Positions 8,089 to 16,800 of a stretch of 64,000 bases of DNA are shown here, piece by piece (position 1 is the first letter of the stretch; every line of letters starts with the position of its first letter). A program made the position numbers and the translations under genes. Below the pieces are notes generated by a model. The model was not told the origin of the DNA. It saw only the letters and a list, made by a program, of their open reading frames with translations, and searched no databases. Origin of the DNA: Thermodesulfobacteriota bacterium (lineage in GTDB: Bacteria; Thermosulfidibacterota; Thermosulfidibacteria; Thermosulfidibacterales; B14-G1); NCBI GenBank assembly GCA_024274915.1, contig JAJSAC010000068.1:1-64000 (forward strand). The letters run 5' to 3'.

Positions 8089-8096
8089 TAAGACCA
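8086..8096. promoter_or_regulatory. downstream FadR/PdhR-type operator (TGGT-AAG-ACCA)
   Basis: TGGTAAGACCA is a second perfect TGGT-N3-ACCA core, with the flanks AATGGT/ACCAAT close to the PdhR-type consensus. It overlaps the expected transcription start of the dctP promoter. Together with 8007-8017 it brackets the promoter, as the two LldR operators do at E. coli lldPRD. Confidence 0.7.
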
Positions 8097-8119
8097 ATAT
8101 ACCTAAGGGGAGGTGCTTT

Positions 8120-9292
8120 ATGAAGAGGCGTCTTTTAAAAAACAGTTTTTCTATGGTCCTGGCGCTCGTCCTTTTCCTCTTTTTCATGACGCCTGCCCAT
8201 GCTGGCAAAAAGGTGAGAACCAAACTGGGAAAAGACGAGCGCCACGAATTGTGGAAAAACAAGAAGTGGACCACCTCCAACAAAAAGTACCGCTGGAGGA
8301 TGGTGACCACCTGGACCCCTGGACTTCTCTTCTACGACTACGCCGTCCATTTTGCCGACTCGGTTAGGGCGGCCAGCGGGGGAAGACTGGACATCACCGT
8401 ATATCCAGCCGGTGCCATTGTGCCTGCCATGGAGACCTTCAGCGCTGTGAGTAAGGGGGTGGTGGAGGCGGGGCATGCCTGGTCTGGGTACTGGAAGGGA
8501 AAGAATGAAGCCTTTGTTGCCTTTGCGTCCGTGCCTTACGGTTTGGACATTGAAGGCTACAACATCTGGCTCTTTGCTAGGGGTGGCATGAAGATGTGGA
8601 ACGATCTCTATGCTCCCTACAATCTGGTGGTCTTCCCCGGAGGTAATGGTGGTCAGGAGATGGGCCTTTTCTCCAACAAGAAGGCCACCAAGATGGAGGA
8701 TTTCAGGGGCATGAGGGTGAGGACCGTGGGGTGGTACATGGATATCCTCACCCGCCTGGGCGTCTCTGTGAGTCCACTGCCTGGAGGTGAGGTCTATTTG
8801 GCCCTGGAGAGGGGCGTGATTGACTCGGCTGAGTTTTCTACCCCTGCCATTGATTATCCCATGGGTTTCCAGGAGATCACCAAGTATGTGATCGAGCCTG
8901 GTGTCCATCAGCCGGCTGTTCAGTGTGAGATCATGATCAATAAGAAGGCCTATGAGAGCCTCCCTGAGGATCTCAAGGCCATCATCCAGATCGCTGCCAT
9001 GGAAACCCAGCTCTGGTCTGAGGCATGGACAGAGAACCTCAACGCCAAGGCCGTTCAACTCTTCCAGAAGGAGGGAATTCAGTTTGTGAGAATGGATGAT
9101 AAGACCATCATTCAGTTTGCCAAGACCGCCTTTAAGTATATGGACGAGCTGGCTGCCAAGTATCCCGATGTGAAGAAGGTTCTGGACTCCCAGGAGCAGT
9201 TCAAGAGGGACTTTGCGCCCTGGAGAGAGATGCGCGGCGGGGTCACCCCTTGGCCCAGGGAGATGTTCCTTAAGGGTAAGCTCTACCAGTAA
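8120..9292 (+). CDS. dctP: TRAP transporter periplasmic substrate-binding protein (DctP family)
   Basis: The protein has 390 residues from ATG 8120, which has the SD AGGGGAGGTG and opens a clean signal peptide (MKRRLLKNSF, hydrophobic core, cleavage after THE AHA near residue 28). Upstream in-frame codons to 7961 would place the promoter inside the gene. The mature part has the DctP/TRAP-type solute-receptor fold, with GMRVRTVGWYMDILTRLG and the conserved Arg that usually binds a substrate carboxylate. It delivers an organic acid to the DctQM permease encoded next. The genes behind it suggest a hydroxy acid or an acid that becomes a CoA ester. Confidence 0.92.
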   Translation: MKRRLLKNSFSMVLALVLFLFFMTPAHAGKKVRTKLGKDERHELWKNKKWTTSNKKYRWRMVTTWTPGLLFYDYAVHFADSVRAASGGRLDITVYPAGAIVPAMETFSAVSKGVVEAGHAWSGYWKGKNEAFVAFASVPYGLDIEGYNIWLFARGGMKMWNDLYAPYNLVVFPGGNGGQEMGLFSNKKATKMEDFRGMRVRTVGWYMDILTRLGVSVSPLPGGEVYLALERGVIDSAEFSTPAIDYPMGFQEITKYVIEPGVHQPAVQCEIMINKKAYESLPEDLKAIIQIAAMETQLWSEAWTENLNAKAVQLFQKEGIQFVRMDDKTIIQFAKTAFKYMDELAAKYPDVKKVLDSQEQFKRDFAPWREMRGGVTPWPREMFLKGKLYQ

Positions 9293-9306
9293 AGAGGGAC
9301 GGCTTG

Positions 9307-9340
9307 GGGGAGAGGAGCTCTTAAGTTCCTCTCCCCTTTT
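9307..9340 (+). terminator. intercistronic hairpin / attenuator between dctP and dctQ
   Basis: GGGGAGAGGA (9307-9316) pairs perfectly with TCCTCTCCCC (9327-9336), followed by TTTTATT. It has the form of an intrinsic terminator but sits inside the operon, 15 bases after dctP. Partial read-through would give excess binding protein over permease, as is common for transport operons. Confidence 0.8.
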
Positions 9341-9357
9341 ATTGTGGAGGGTGAGGC

Positions 9358-9852
9358 ATGGAGATCTTCGTAAAGGCGGTGAATTGGCTAAACGAGAGGG
9401 TGGGTGTTGCAGCCAGTTTTCTCATTTTGCCCATGGTTTTCGTTGTGGCCTATGAGGTGGTGAGAAGGTATGTCTTTAACAGTCCCACCAGCTGGGGATT
9501 TGAGCTTTCCACCTATATATATGGGGTGCATTTCATGCTGGGGGCAGCTTATACCCACCTTCATGACGGCCATGTGGCGATAGATGTGGTGGTGGACAGG
9601 CTCCCCAGGAAACCGAAATTGTGGATGAGGATAATCACTTTCGTCATCCTCTTTTTCCCGTTTGTGGGGATACTGTCTTACGAGTCTGTGCAGTACGCTC
9701 TGGCTTCCTGGAGTATAAAGGAGCACAGCTGGTCGGCGTGGCGCCCCCCCATTTATCCTGTAAAAACCCTCATGGCTATAGGTTTTGTACTCCTTCTCCT
9801 CCAGGGAATCGCCAAGTTCCTGGAGGATATTCGAGGGTTGAGGAGGAATTAA
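9358..9852 (+). CDS. dctQ: TRAP transporter small permease (DctQ family)
   Basis: The protein has 164 residues and four hydrophobic segments, the standard DctQ architecture, with the conserved RYVFNSPTSWGFELSTYIYGVHFMLG region in the first half. It forms the membrane complex with DctM (next gene, 3 bases away). SD GGAGGGTGAGG precedes the ATG. The separate Q and M genes place it in the classical rather than the fused QM type of TRAP transporter. Confidence 0.92.
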   Translation: MEIFVKAVNWLNERVGVAASFLILPMVFVVAYEVVRRYVFNSPTSWGFELSTYIYGVHFMLGAAYTHLHDGHVAIDVVVDRLPRKPKLWMRIITFVILFFPFVGILSYESVQYALASWSIKEHSWSAWRPPIYPVKTLMAIGFVLLLLQGIAKFLEDIRGLRRN

Positions 9853-9855
9853 AAA

Positions 9856-11193
9856 ATGCATTTTTCTCCCGAGACACTCACTGTGCTCATGTTTGTTGCC
9901 CTTTTTGTTGCCCTCTTTCTGGGTCATCCCCTGGCCTTCTCGCTGGGCGCCATAGCTGTGCTATTCGGTTATCTGGGCTGGGGAGGCAACTGGGAGGCCC
10001 TCTTTTATCTCTTTGCCAACAAGACCTGGGGGATCATGACCAACTATGTGTTGGTGGCCATCCCTCTGTTCATCTTTATGGCCCAGATGCTCAACTATTC
10101 GGGGGTGGCGGAGAGGCTCTACCACTCCCTCCATATTCTCATGGGGCCTACAAGGGGAGGGCTGGCCCTGGCCACCATCGTGGTGTGTACCATCTTCGCT
10201 GCATCCACGGGGATCATTGGGGCTTCGGTGGTGGCCATGGGACTGTTGGCCGCTCCTTCCATGATTCAGAAGGGTTACAAGCCGGAACTCACTGCTGGTG
10301 TTATCTGTGCCGGTGGCACCCTGGGCATTCTCATTCCTCCCAGCATCATGCTGGTGGTCTATGGAGGGTTGGTGGGGCTTTCCGTGGGTAAGCTCTTCGT
10401 TGGGGCCATCTTTCCCGGACTCATCCTATCGGGTCTCTATATGATCTACGTGGCTGTCTTGTGTTGGTTTAAGCCTGAGTGGGGGCCTCCTTTGCCTAAA
10501 GAAGAGAGGGACAGGTACTCCTCCAGTGAAAAATGGAAGATGGCTGCCTTTTCCCTTTTCCCTCCCATTGCCCTCATCTTTGTTGTTCTGGGAAGCATCA
10601 TGGCCGGTGTTGCCACCCCCACCGAGGCTGCGGGCATGGGTGCCCTGGGGAGTATGCTTCTGGCATTGGCCTATAAGAATCTCAACTACGGGACTCTCAA
10701 AGAAGCTTCTTTAGCCACCTTGAAGACCACATGTATGGTGATGGTCCTCTTCATCGGTGGAAACTGCTTCAGCTCTGTCTTTATGGGAATAGGCGGCGGC
10801 AAGGTGGTGGCCGACTTTCTTTTGAGCCTCAGCGGCAGCCGGTGGGTGGTCTTCGCCATCATGATGGCCGTGATATTCTTTTTGGGCATGTTTGTGGACT
10901 GGCTGGGAATCCTGCTTATATGTATCCCTGTCTTCACCCCCATAGCTGACCAGCTGGGTTTTGATCCTCTCTGGTTTGCCTTAATGGTCTCCGTTAATCT
11001 TCAGATGTCCTTCCTCACTCCTCCCTTTGGTTATGCCCTCTTCTATCTCAAGGGGGTGGCCCCTGAAGGTATGACCATGAACCACATCTACCGTGGCATT
11101 GTGCCCTTTGTGGTTCTCCAGATGATCGGTCTCACCATCTGTGCCCTCTTCCCCAGTGTCATCACCTGGCTCCCTGCCGTAACTTTGAAGTGA
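9856..11193 (+). CDS. dctM: TRAP transporter large permease (DctM family)
   Basis: The protein has 445 residues with about 12 hydrophobic segments. DctM signatures include the paired hairpin-loop regions around FAASTGIIGASVVAMG and ICAGGTLGILIPPSIMLVVYG, and the later MSFLTPPFGYALFYLKG. It is the sodium-dependent transport subunit of the tripartite carrier. The gene starts 3 bases after dctQ with SD GAGGAATT, and is followed after 12 bases by the FAD-linked oxidase gene, so uptake and oxidation are co-transcribed. Confidence 0.94.
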   Translation: MHFSPETLTVLMFVALFVALFLGHPLAFSLGAIAVLFGYLGWGGNWEALFYLFANKTWGIMTNYVLVAIPLFIFMAQMLNYSGVAERLYHSLHILMGPTRGGLALATIVVCTIFAASTGIIGASVVAMGLLAAPSMIQKGYKPELTAGVICAGGTLGILIPPSIMLVVYGGLVGLSVGKLFVGAIFPGLILSGLYMIYVAVLCWFKPEWGPPLPKEERDRYSSSEKWKMAAFSLFPPIALIFVVLGSIMAGVATPTEAAGMGALGSMLLALAYKNLNYGTLKEASLATLKTTCMVMVLFIGGNCFSSVFMGIGGGKVVADFLLSLSGSRWVVFAIMMAVIFFLGMFVDWLGILLICIPVFTPIADQLGFDPLWFALMVSVNLQMSFLTPPFGYALFYLKGVAPEGMTMNHIYRGIVPFVVLQMIGLTICALFPSVITWLPAVTLK

Positions 11194-11205
11194 GGAGATA
11201 CCGAG

Positions 11206-12609
11206 ATGGTGAAAGAGACTTTTAAGAGAGAGCTTCTCTCCATTGTGGGGAAAGACAACCTGTGGGAGAATCCTGAGGATGTACTCTGTTACAGCTACGA
11301 TGCAACCCCTTTACCACCGTGCAAGCCGGATCTGGTGGTAAGACCCACAACAGAAGAGCAGGTGGGAAGCATCATCGCCCTCTGTACCCAAGAAGGGGTG
11401 CCTCTGATCCCTAGGGGGGCAGGGACCAACCTGAGTGGTGGAGTTGTTCCCGTTGATGGGGGGGTGGTGCTTCTCACCACGGGGCTCAATCGTATTGTGG
11501 AGGTGAACCGGGAGGACCTCTACGCCGTGGTCCAGGCGGGGGTGGTGACGGCCCGGTTGGCGGCTGAAGTGGAGAAGTTGGGTCTATTCTACCCCCCCGA
11601 TCCCGCCAGCATGTCTGTTTCCACCATTGGTGGTAACATCATGGAGAACGCCGGTGGTCTGAGGGGGCTCAAATACGGGGTGACCAAGGACTATGTCATG
11701 GGGGTCACCTTCTATGATGCCGTGGGAGAGCGGGTGGTCGGGGGGGGCAAAACGGTTAAATGTGTAACGGGATATAATTTACCGGGCCTCATGATCTCCT
11801 CGGAGGGGACCCTGGGCGTTCTCACCAGGGCGGTGTTGAGGCTTATCCCGCCGCCCCGAGCCCGAAAGGCGATGGTGGTGGTTTACGACGATTTGATAAA
11901 GGCCTCCGAGACGGTGTCGGCCATCATTGCTGCCCATATTCTGCCCGCTACTCTGGAGTTTTTAGACCAGTTCACCATAAAGGCCGTGGTAGAGGCTACA
12001 GGTGTGGATTTGCCCACGGATGCAGGGGCCTTGTTGTTGATAGAAGTGGACGGGCACCCTGCCCAGGTGGAGTACGAGTACCGGGAGGCGGTGTCTATCT
12101 GCGAAGATTCCGGGGGACAGGTGAGGGTGGCCCGGAGCGAGGAGGAGAGAGATGAGGTGTGGTTAGCCCGGAGAAAGGCCCTGAGCTCCTTGGCTCGACT
12201 GAAACCCACCCTCATCCTGGAGGACGTAACGGTGCCTCGGAGCCAGATACCTGCTATGATGGCCACAATAGAGGAGGTTAGGAAGAAGTATGACCTTCTC
12301 ATAGGCACTTTTGGCCATGCCGGAGACGGGAATCTCCATCCCACCATTCTCACCGATCGCCGGGATGAGAAGGAGACGGAGAGGGTGGAAAAGGCTATAG
12401 AGGAGCTCTTTCAGGGTGCCCTGGATCTCTGTGGGACCCTAAGCGGGGAACACGGTATAGGCGTGGCCAAGCTCCCCTTCCTGGTGAAGGAGGTGGGGGA
12501 GGGTACATTGAGGTTTATGAAGAGGCTCAAGGGGGGGGTGGATCCCCGGGGTATCTTCAATCCCCATAAGCTGGTGGCTGCCTATGAAAGAGGCCTTGAG
12601 AGAGATTAA
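11206..12609 (+). CDS. FAD-linked hydroxy-acid oxidase, GlcD/D-lactate dehydrogenase type
   Basis: The protein has 467 residues. An N-terminal PCMH-type FAD domain carries PRGAGTNLSGGVVPVDGGVV and SEGTLGVLTRAVLRLIPP, and the C-terminal oxidase domain contains FGHAGDGNLHPTIL and LSGEHGIG. It resembles the glycolate oxidase subunit GlcD and bacterial D-lactate dehydrogenases, which oxidise 2-hydroxy acids. The next gene encodes the Fe-S partner and overlaps by 26 bases. Its position between a TRAP importer and a CoA-dependent mutase makes it the likely first or a side oxidation step. The exact hydroxy acid is unknown. Confidence 0.9.
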   Translation: MVKETFKRELLSIVGKDNLWENPEDVLCYSYDATPLPPCKPDLVVRPTTEEQVGSIIALCTQEGVPLIPRGAGTNLSGGVVPVDGGVVLLTTGLNRIVEVNREDLYAVVQAGVVTARLAAEVEKLGLFYPPDPASMSVSTIGGNIMENAGGLRGLKYGVTKDYVMGVTFYDAVGERVVGGGKTVKCVTGYNLPGLMISSEGTLGVLTRAVLRLIPPPRARKAMVVVYDDLIKASETVSAIIAAHILPATLEFLDQFTIKAVVEATGVDLPTDAGALLLIEVDGHPAQVEYEYREAVSICEDSGGQVRVARSEEERDEVWLARRKALSSLARLKPTLILEDVTVPRSQIPAMMATIEEVRKKYDLLIGTFGHAGDGNLHPTILTDRRDEKETERVEKAIEELFQGALDLCGTLSGEHGIGVAKLPFLVKEVGEGTLRFMKRLKGGVDPRGIFNPHKLVAAYERGLERD

Positions 12610-13792
12610 AGAGCTGGAGGAGTTTCTCCTCAGGTGCATGAGGTGCGGTTTCTGCCAGGGGGTTTGTCCCCTTTACCAGATGGAGGCCCTGGAGCCCTCT
12701 GTGGCCCGGGGCAAGTTGGCTCTGCTGGAGGCCGTATACCAGGGGAGGCTTAAGGAAGCCGAAAGAATCATAAGTCACCTGGAGTATTGTTTGCTCTGCA
12801 GGAGATGCGCGGAGAACTGCCCCAGCGGGGTGGAGACAGATTATATCTTCTTCAAGGCCAGAGAGGTTCTCAGGGGGATAAAGGGCCTTCCCTGGTACCA
12901 GAGGGTCCTCCTCTCCACGGCCCTGAAGCGTCCCCGATTCACCGGAGTGGCCTCTGCCATAGGGGGTGCCCTGGTGAAGATGACGGGTAAAAGGGTTGCT
13001 GAGAAGGTGTACCTGCCCCCTTTTTACCCCAGGGCCATAGTCCGCCCTGCCCCGGTCCCTTTCATATCCGGGAAGAAAGGGTGGCACAGGGCCTCGGGAG
13101 AGAGGGACAGGGTGATCCTCTATCCCGGCTGTGCCGTGAACTATATCTTCGACTGGTGGGGAGACCTGGCGATCGATTACCTGCTCGGCCACGGGGTCTC
13201 CGTATGGGTTCCTCTAGAGAATGTATGTTGCGGGATTCACGCAGGGAGTATGGGCCAGGGAGATTTGATGAGGGAGCTGGTGAAGAGGAATTGGGAGACT
13301 ATGGGAGAGGTAGAGGCCTCTTGCGTAGTGACCCTTTGTCCCACGTGTCTCTATGGGCTTTCTGAGATAGGACCCAGGTTGGCCCATGGGGAACCCCCCT
13401 TGCCTGTGATAGATATTCTTCAATATGTGGCGAAGGAGGGTTTGGAGAAGATGGTGTCCGTGGAGGGGGTGGGTCCCGTGACCTGCCATATCCCCTGCCA
13501 TTATCCTCAGCCCTCTTTCATGGTGGATTTTTTGAAAGGGACACTCCTTGGAGATTGGGTGGATCTGGAGAACCGGGGTTGTTGCGGATTTGGAGGTACT
13601 TTCACTCTCAAGAACCCTGGGGCCTCCATGGATATCCTTTTGCCAAAGGTTTCAGAGGTGAAGATTAGGGGTATAAAGGCTGTTTTTACGTGCTGTCCCG
13701 GGTGTGCCCTTCAGATCACCCAGGGATTGGCCAGGCAAGGGGTGGGTATGAGAGTCCAACATCCTTTGGAGGTTATGGTGGAAAATGAATAG
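12584..13792 (+). CDS. Fe-S/CCG-domain electron-transfer subunit of hydroxy-acid oxidase (GlcF-like)
   Basis: The protein has 402 residues. Two [4Fe-4S] motifs are at the N-terminus (CMRCGFCQGVCP near residue 18 and CLLCRRCAENCP near residue 68). Two CCG domains follow, with YPGCAVNY...ENVCCG and CHIPCHY...NRGCCGFGG plus TCCPGCALQI. This is the GlcF/LldE/HdrD-like layout that takes electrons from the FAD subunit to quinone or another carrier. It overlaps the end of the oxidase gene, and its own end overlaps the regulator gene by 8 bases. Confidence 0.9.
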   Translation: MKEALREIKELEEFLLRCMRCGFCQGVCPLYQMEALEPSVARGKLALLEAVYQGRLKEAERIISHLEYCLLCRRCAENCPSGVETDYIFFKAREVLRGIKGLPWYQRVLLSTALKRPRFTGVASAIGGALVKMTGKRVAEKVYLPPFYPRAIVRPAPVPFISGKKGWHRASGERDRVILYPGCAVNYIFDWWGDLAIDYLLGHGVSVWVPLENVCCGIHAGSMGQGDLMRELVKRNWETMGEVEASCVVTLCPTCLYGLSEIGPRLAHGEPPLPVIDILQYVAKEGLEKMVSVEGVGPVTCHIPCHYPQPSFMVDFLKGTLLGDWVDLENRGCCGFGGTFTLKNPGASMDILLPKVSEVKIRGIKAVFTCCPGCALQITQGLARQGVGMRVQHPLEVMVENE

Positions 13793-14507
13793 TCAGGGGT
13801 TGTTCAGAAGGATCAGGCCCAAGAAGATCAGCGACGAAATCGTGGAGCACATGAAGGAGCTCATCCTATCCGGTCAATTGAAGCCAGGGGATCGCCTCCC
13901 ACCGGAAAGGGAGTTGGCAGAGACCATGGGTGTAAGCAGACCAGTCTTGAGGGAGGCCATCAGTCGGCTCGTCGCCATGGGTTATCTGGAAAATATCCAG
14001 GGGAAGGGGACCTTTGTCCTCTCTCTGGCAGGGGACTACATGGAGGAAGGGGGGCTTCAGGGCTTCATTAAAAAGGGGGTCTATGTCCTTCCCAGGATCG
14101 TGGAAGTGAGAAAGATCCTGGAGACCTGGTCTGCCGCCACTGCCGCTGAGAGGGCGACAGAGAGGGAGATAGCTCAGATGGAGGAGTACCTAAAGGAGAT
14201 GGAGGAAGCCAAGAACCGGGGGGAGATCGGTTATGTGGCCGACGCCAACTTCCACTCTGCCATCTCTTATGCTACCCACAATCCCCTCCTCATCCATATT
14301 ATGAACAGCATTTACGAGATGATAGAGCGGGTTTCTTACGAGGTGCGCTCCCGTATGTACACCGATCCCACCAGCCACGAAGACCTCTTCAATCAGCACA
14401 AGGCCATTTTTGAAGCAATAAAGGAGAAGGACTCTAACAGGGCCTACCGATGTATGCTGGAGCACATGCACTATGTGGAACGGGAGGTCCAGAAGATTGT
14501 GGGATAG
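13785..14507 (+). CDS. FadR-subfamily GntR transcriptional regulator (LldR/PdhR-like)
   Basis: The protein has 240 residues: an N-terminal winged helix (about 10-75) with the GntR signature LKPGDRLPPERELAETMGVSRPVLREAI, and a C-terminal FCD ligand-binding domain with candidate metal-binding residues (Asp in ADANFHSAI and later His residues). Regulators of this group bind TGGT-N3-ACCA sites and respond to 2-hydroxy or keto acids or acyl-CoAs. Two such sites flank the operon promoter near 8 kb, so autorepression of the whole operon, relieved by its substrate, is likely. The start overlaps the preceding gene. Confidence 0.92.
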   Translation: MNSQGLFRRIRPKKISDEIVEHMKELILSGQLKPGDRLPPERELAETMGVSRPVLREAISRLVAMGYLENIQGKGTFVLSLAGDYMEEGGLQGFIKKGVYVLPRIVEVRKILETWSAATAAERATEREIAQMEEYLKEMEEAKNRGEIGYVADANFHSAISYATHNPLLIHIMNSIYEMIERVSYEVRSRMYTDPTSHEDLFNQHKAIFEAIKEKDSNRAYRCMLEHMHYVEREVQKIVG

Positions 14508-14591
14508 GCCCTTAGGGAGGGTCCCATTCATCATCCCTGAAGGCGGGGAAGTGGGCCCCTGCGAATGCGCCTCTAACAGGGGGTGATAAGG

Positions 14592-16352
14592 GTGAGTATC
14601 CGTGCAAAGACTACCAGGGAGATACTGAAGGAGAGGATCTCCTCTCAGCAGAGGAGACCCCTTTATAGCCCTGAGGCTTTGGAGGAGATCCAACGGGGGT
14701 TTGACGGGTGGTTTTCCTCTGTTGTGGGCGAGAGGGATAGGAGAAGCTGGATCAAGGTTCCCCTCACCGTCCTCGGCTCGGACATTCCCAGGGAGCTCCT
14801 CTACACACCTTTGTCCAATCCGGATCTGGACTATCTCAGAGACCTGGGGTATTCGGGCTCGGAGCCTTTCACCCGAGGTATCCATGCCAACATGTACCGG
14901 GGCAGGAAGTTCACCATGCGTCAGCTCACCGGTTTTGGCTCCCCTGAGGATACCAACGAACGCATCAAGTTCATGCTGAAACACGGGGCCACAGGTCTCA
15001 ACATCCTGTTCGACATACCCACCATCCAGATGTACGATTCCGATGATCCCATGGCGGCGGGGCAGGTGGGTATGTCCGGCGTCTGCGTGGATTCAGTGGA
15101 AGATATGGAGCTGATATTCAAGGATATTCCCTTGGATGAGATCACCATCTCTATTGTGAGCCATTACCCTTCCAATACGGCCATACTCTTCTCCATGTTC
15201 CTGGTCCTGGCTGAGGAGAGGGGAATTCCCTGGGAAAGACTGAGGGGAAGCGTGCAGAACGACACTACTATGGAAGAGTTGGTGAGGAGCGGCTCCGAGT
15301 ACATCCCCCCCAGGGACTGTTTCAGGATCCAGTGCGATAACATTGAGTTCATCAAGACCCATGTTCCCAGATGGAACTACATCACCCTCAACGGGTACAA
15401 TTTGAGGGAGTTTGGCACTTCCAGCATCACGGAGATGGCTGTGGCTCTCTCCAACGGGATTGAGACCCTGGAAGATCTCACGTCCAGGGGATACGGTGTG
15501 GACATTATAGCTGACAGGCTGGCCTTCTTTTGGTCTGTGGGTAACGATTTCTTCGAAGAGGTGGCGAGACTCAGGGCTGTGAGAAGGCTCTGGTATAAAA
15601 TCATGAAGTACAGATTCGGTGCCCAAAACCCCCGGGCCATGTGGATGAGGTGTCATGTTCAGACTTCTGGGGTTTCCCTCTTTCAGCAGGAGCCCTTAAA
15701 TAACATAATCAGGGCTGCATACCATGCATTGGCGGCTGTCCTGGGAGGTACTCAGTCCCTCAATGTGGATTCCTACGACGAGGCCTATTCTGTTCCCACG
15801 GAAGAAGCGGCCCTTCTCTCCCTGAGGACCCAGCAGATCATTCAGGAAGAGACAGGTATCACCGATGTGGTAGACCCCCTGGGAGGATCCTTCTATGTGG
15901 AGGCTTTGACCAACGGGATAGAGGAGCGGATCCTCCAGGAGATAGAGGAAATAGAGAAAGAGGGGGGTTATGTGGCTGCCATAGAGAGTGGGATGCTCCA
16001 TAAAAAGATAGCCGCCTATTTTGCTGAGCAGCAGAAGAGACTGGAGAGGGGCGAGATCAAGGTGGTGGCCTACAATGTGTACAAGAGTGACAAAAAGCTT
16101 CCGGACATAGATGTGTTCCGTTATCCCCAGGGGGTGGAGGAAAGGCAAAGGGCAAGGCTGGAGAAGTTGAGGTTGACCCGGGATAACCAGAGGGTGGAGG
16201 AGACCCTCACTGCCTTGAGGGATGCCTGCAAAAGGCGGGAGAACATTCTTCCTTACTGTGTTGAGTGTGCCAGGGCCAGGTGCACCGAGGGAGAGATGTT
16301 CAAAACCTTCAAGGAGGCTTATGGCCTCTGGAGGCCCCATGGGTTCTGGTGA
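14592..16352 (+). CDS. B12-dependent acyl-CoA mutase large subunit, methylmalonyl-CoA mutase family (divergent)
   Basis: The protein has about 586 residues from GTG 14592 (SD AGGGGGT, 7-base spacing; GTG 14583 is the alternative). It is the TIM-barrel subunit of an adenosylcobalamin mutase. The methylmalonyl-CoA mutase residues Tyr89, Gln197 and Arg207 (P. shermanii numbering) appear as Tyr102 (ANMYRGR), Gln222 (SVQND) and Arg232 (EELVRSG). The catalytic His244 is replaced by Asn270 (NGYNLREFG instead of SGYHMQEAG), and the family motif QNDILKE is changed to QNDTTMEE. The cobalamin domain is encoded separately just downstream. These changes argue for a substrate other than methylmalonyl-CoA, while the retained Arg suggests a carboxylate or polar group. 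Confidence 0.88.
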   Translation: MSIRAKTTREILKERISSQQRRPLYSPEALEEIQRGFDGWFSSVVGERDRRSWIKVPLTVLGSDIPRELLYTPLSNPDLDYLRDLGYSGSEPFTRGIHANMYRGRKFTMRQLTGFGSPEDTNERIKFMLKHGATGLNILFDIPTIQMYDSDDPMAAGQVGMSGVCVDSVEDMELIFKDIPLDEITISIVSHYPSNTAILFSMFLVLAEERGIPWERLRGSVQNDTTMEELVRSGSEYIPPRDCFRIQCDNIEFIKTHVPRWNYITLNGYNLREFGTSSITEMAVALSNGIETLEDLTSRGYGVDIIADRLAFFWSVGNDFFEEVARLRAVRRLWYKIMKYRFGAQNPRAMWMRCHVQTSGVSLFQQEPLNNIIRAAYHALAAVLGGTQSLNVDSYDEAYSVPTEEAALLSLRTQQIIQEETGITDVVDPLGGSFYVEALTNGIEERILQEIEEIEKEGGYVAAIESGMLHKKIAAYFAEQQKRLERGEIKVVAYNVYKSDKKLPDIDVFRYPQGVEERQRARLEKLRLTRDNQRVEETLTALRDACKRRENILPYCVECARARCTEGEMFKTFKEAYGLWRPHGFW

Positions 16353-16364
16353 TGGGGGTGAGTT

Positions 16365-16796
16365 ATGGGTGAGAGGAGAAGAATAAAAGTCCTTTTGGCC
16401 AAGCTGGGACTGGATGTTCACAATAGGGGAGTACTTACTGTTGCCAAGGGGTTGAGCTCTGCGGGGATGGAGGTGGTCTACATTGGCAATGCTTTGCCTC
16501 CTGAAATCCTAGATGTGGCCATTCAGGAGGGGGCGGATGTGGTAGGGGTGAGTTGTCTCTCGGGGGCCCATCTCACCCTGGGTTCTTCCCTTATGGACTT
16601 GGCCAGGGAGAAGGGGCTCGTGGGAGATGGGGTCTTTCTCATCGGCGGGGTCTTCCCTCCCCAGGATGTGGGGAAGCTCAGGGATTTGGGTTTTGATGCG
16701 GTTTTTCTCCCTGGAACCACCGTGGAGGAGATAGTGAGGACTATCGACTCCCTGGTGGGAAAGGGGACCGCGTCTTTAAATCAGGAGGAGGGTTAG
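16365..16796 (+). CDS. cobalamin-binding small subunit of acyl-CoA mutase
   Basis: The protein has 143 residues, the stand-alone B12-binding domain of the methylmalonyl-CoA mutase family. The base-off cobalamin motif DxHxxG is present as DVHNRG (residues 17-22), slightly unlike the usual DGHDRG. The SLSGAHL and LIGGVFPPQD stretches complete the nucleotide-tail groove. It lies 12 bases after the large subunit, as for isobutyryl- and 2-hydroxyisobutyryl-CoA mutases, which also have split subunits. SD GGGGTGAG precedes the ATG. Confidence 0.92.
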   Translation: MGERRRIKVLLAKLGLDVHNRGVLTVAKGLSSAGMEVVYIGNALPPEILDVAIQEGADVVGVSCLSGAHLTLGSSLMDLAREKGLVGDGVFLIGGVFPPQDVGKLRDLGFDAVFLPGTTVEEIVRTIDSLVGKGTASLNQEEG

Positions 16797-16800
16797 GGCT

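Noticed and set aside
7961-8119. Longer DctP starting at 7961
   Set aside because: The extension would cover the promoter and both operators and would bury the signal peptide.
14592-16352. True methylmalonyl-CoA mutase or 2-hydroxyisobutyryl-CoA mutase
   Set aside because: The His244 equivalent is Asn, unlike both types, and the Tyr89 position is Tyr, whereas 2-hydroxyisobutyryl-CoA mutase has Ile there as I recall. Family membership is safe but a specific name is not.
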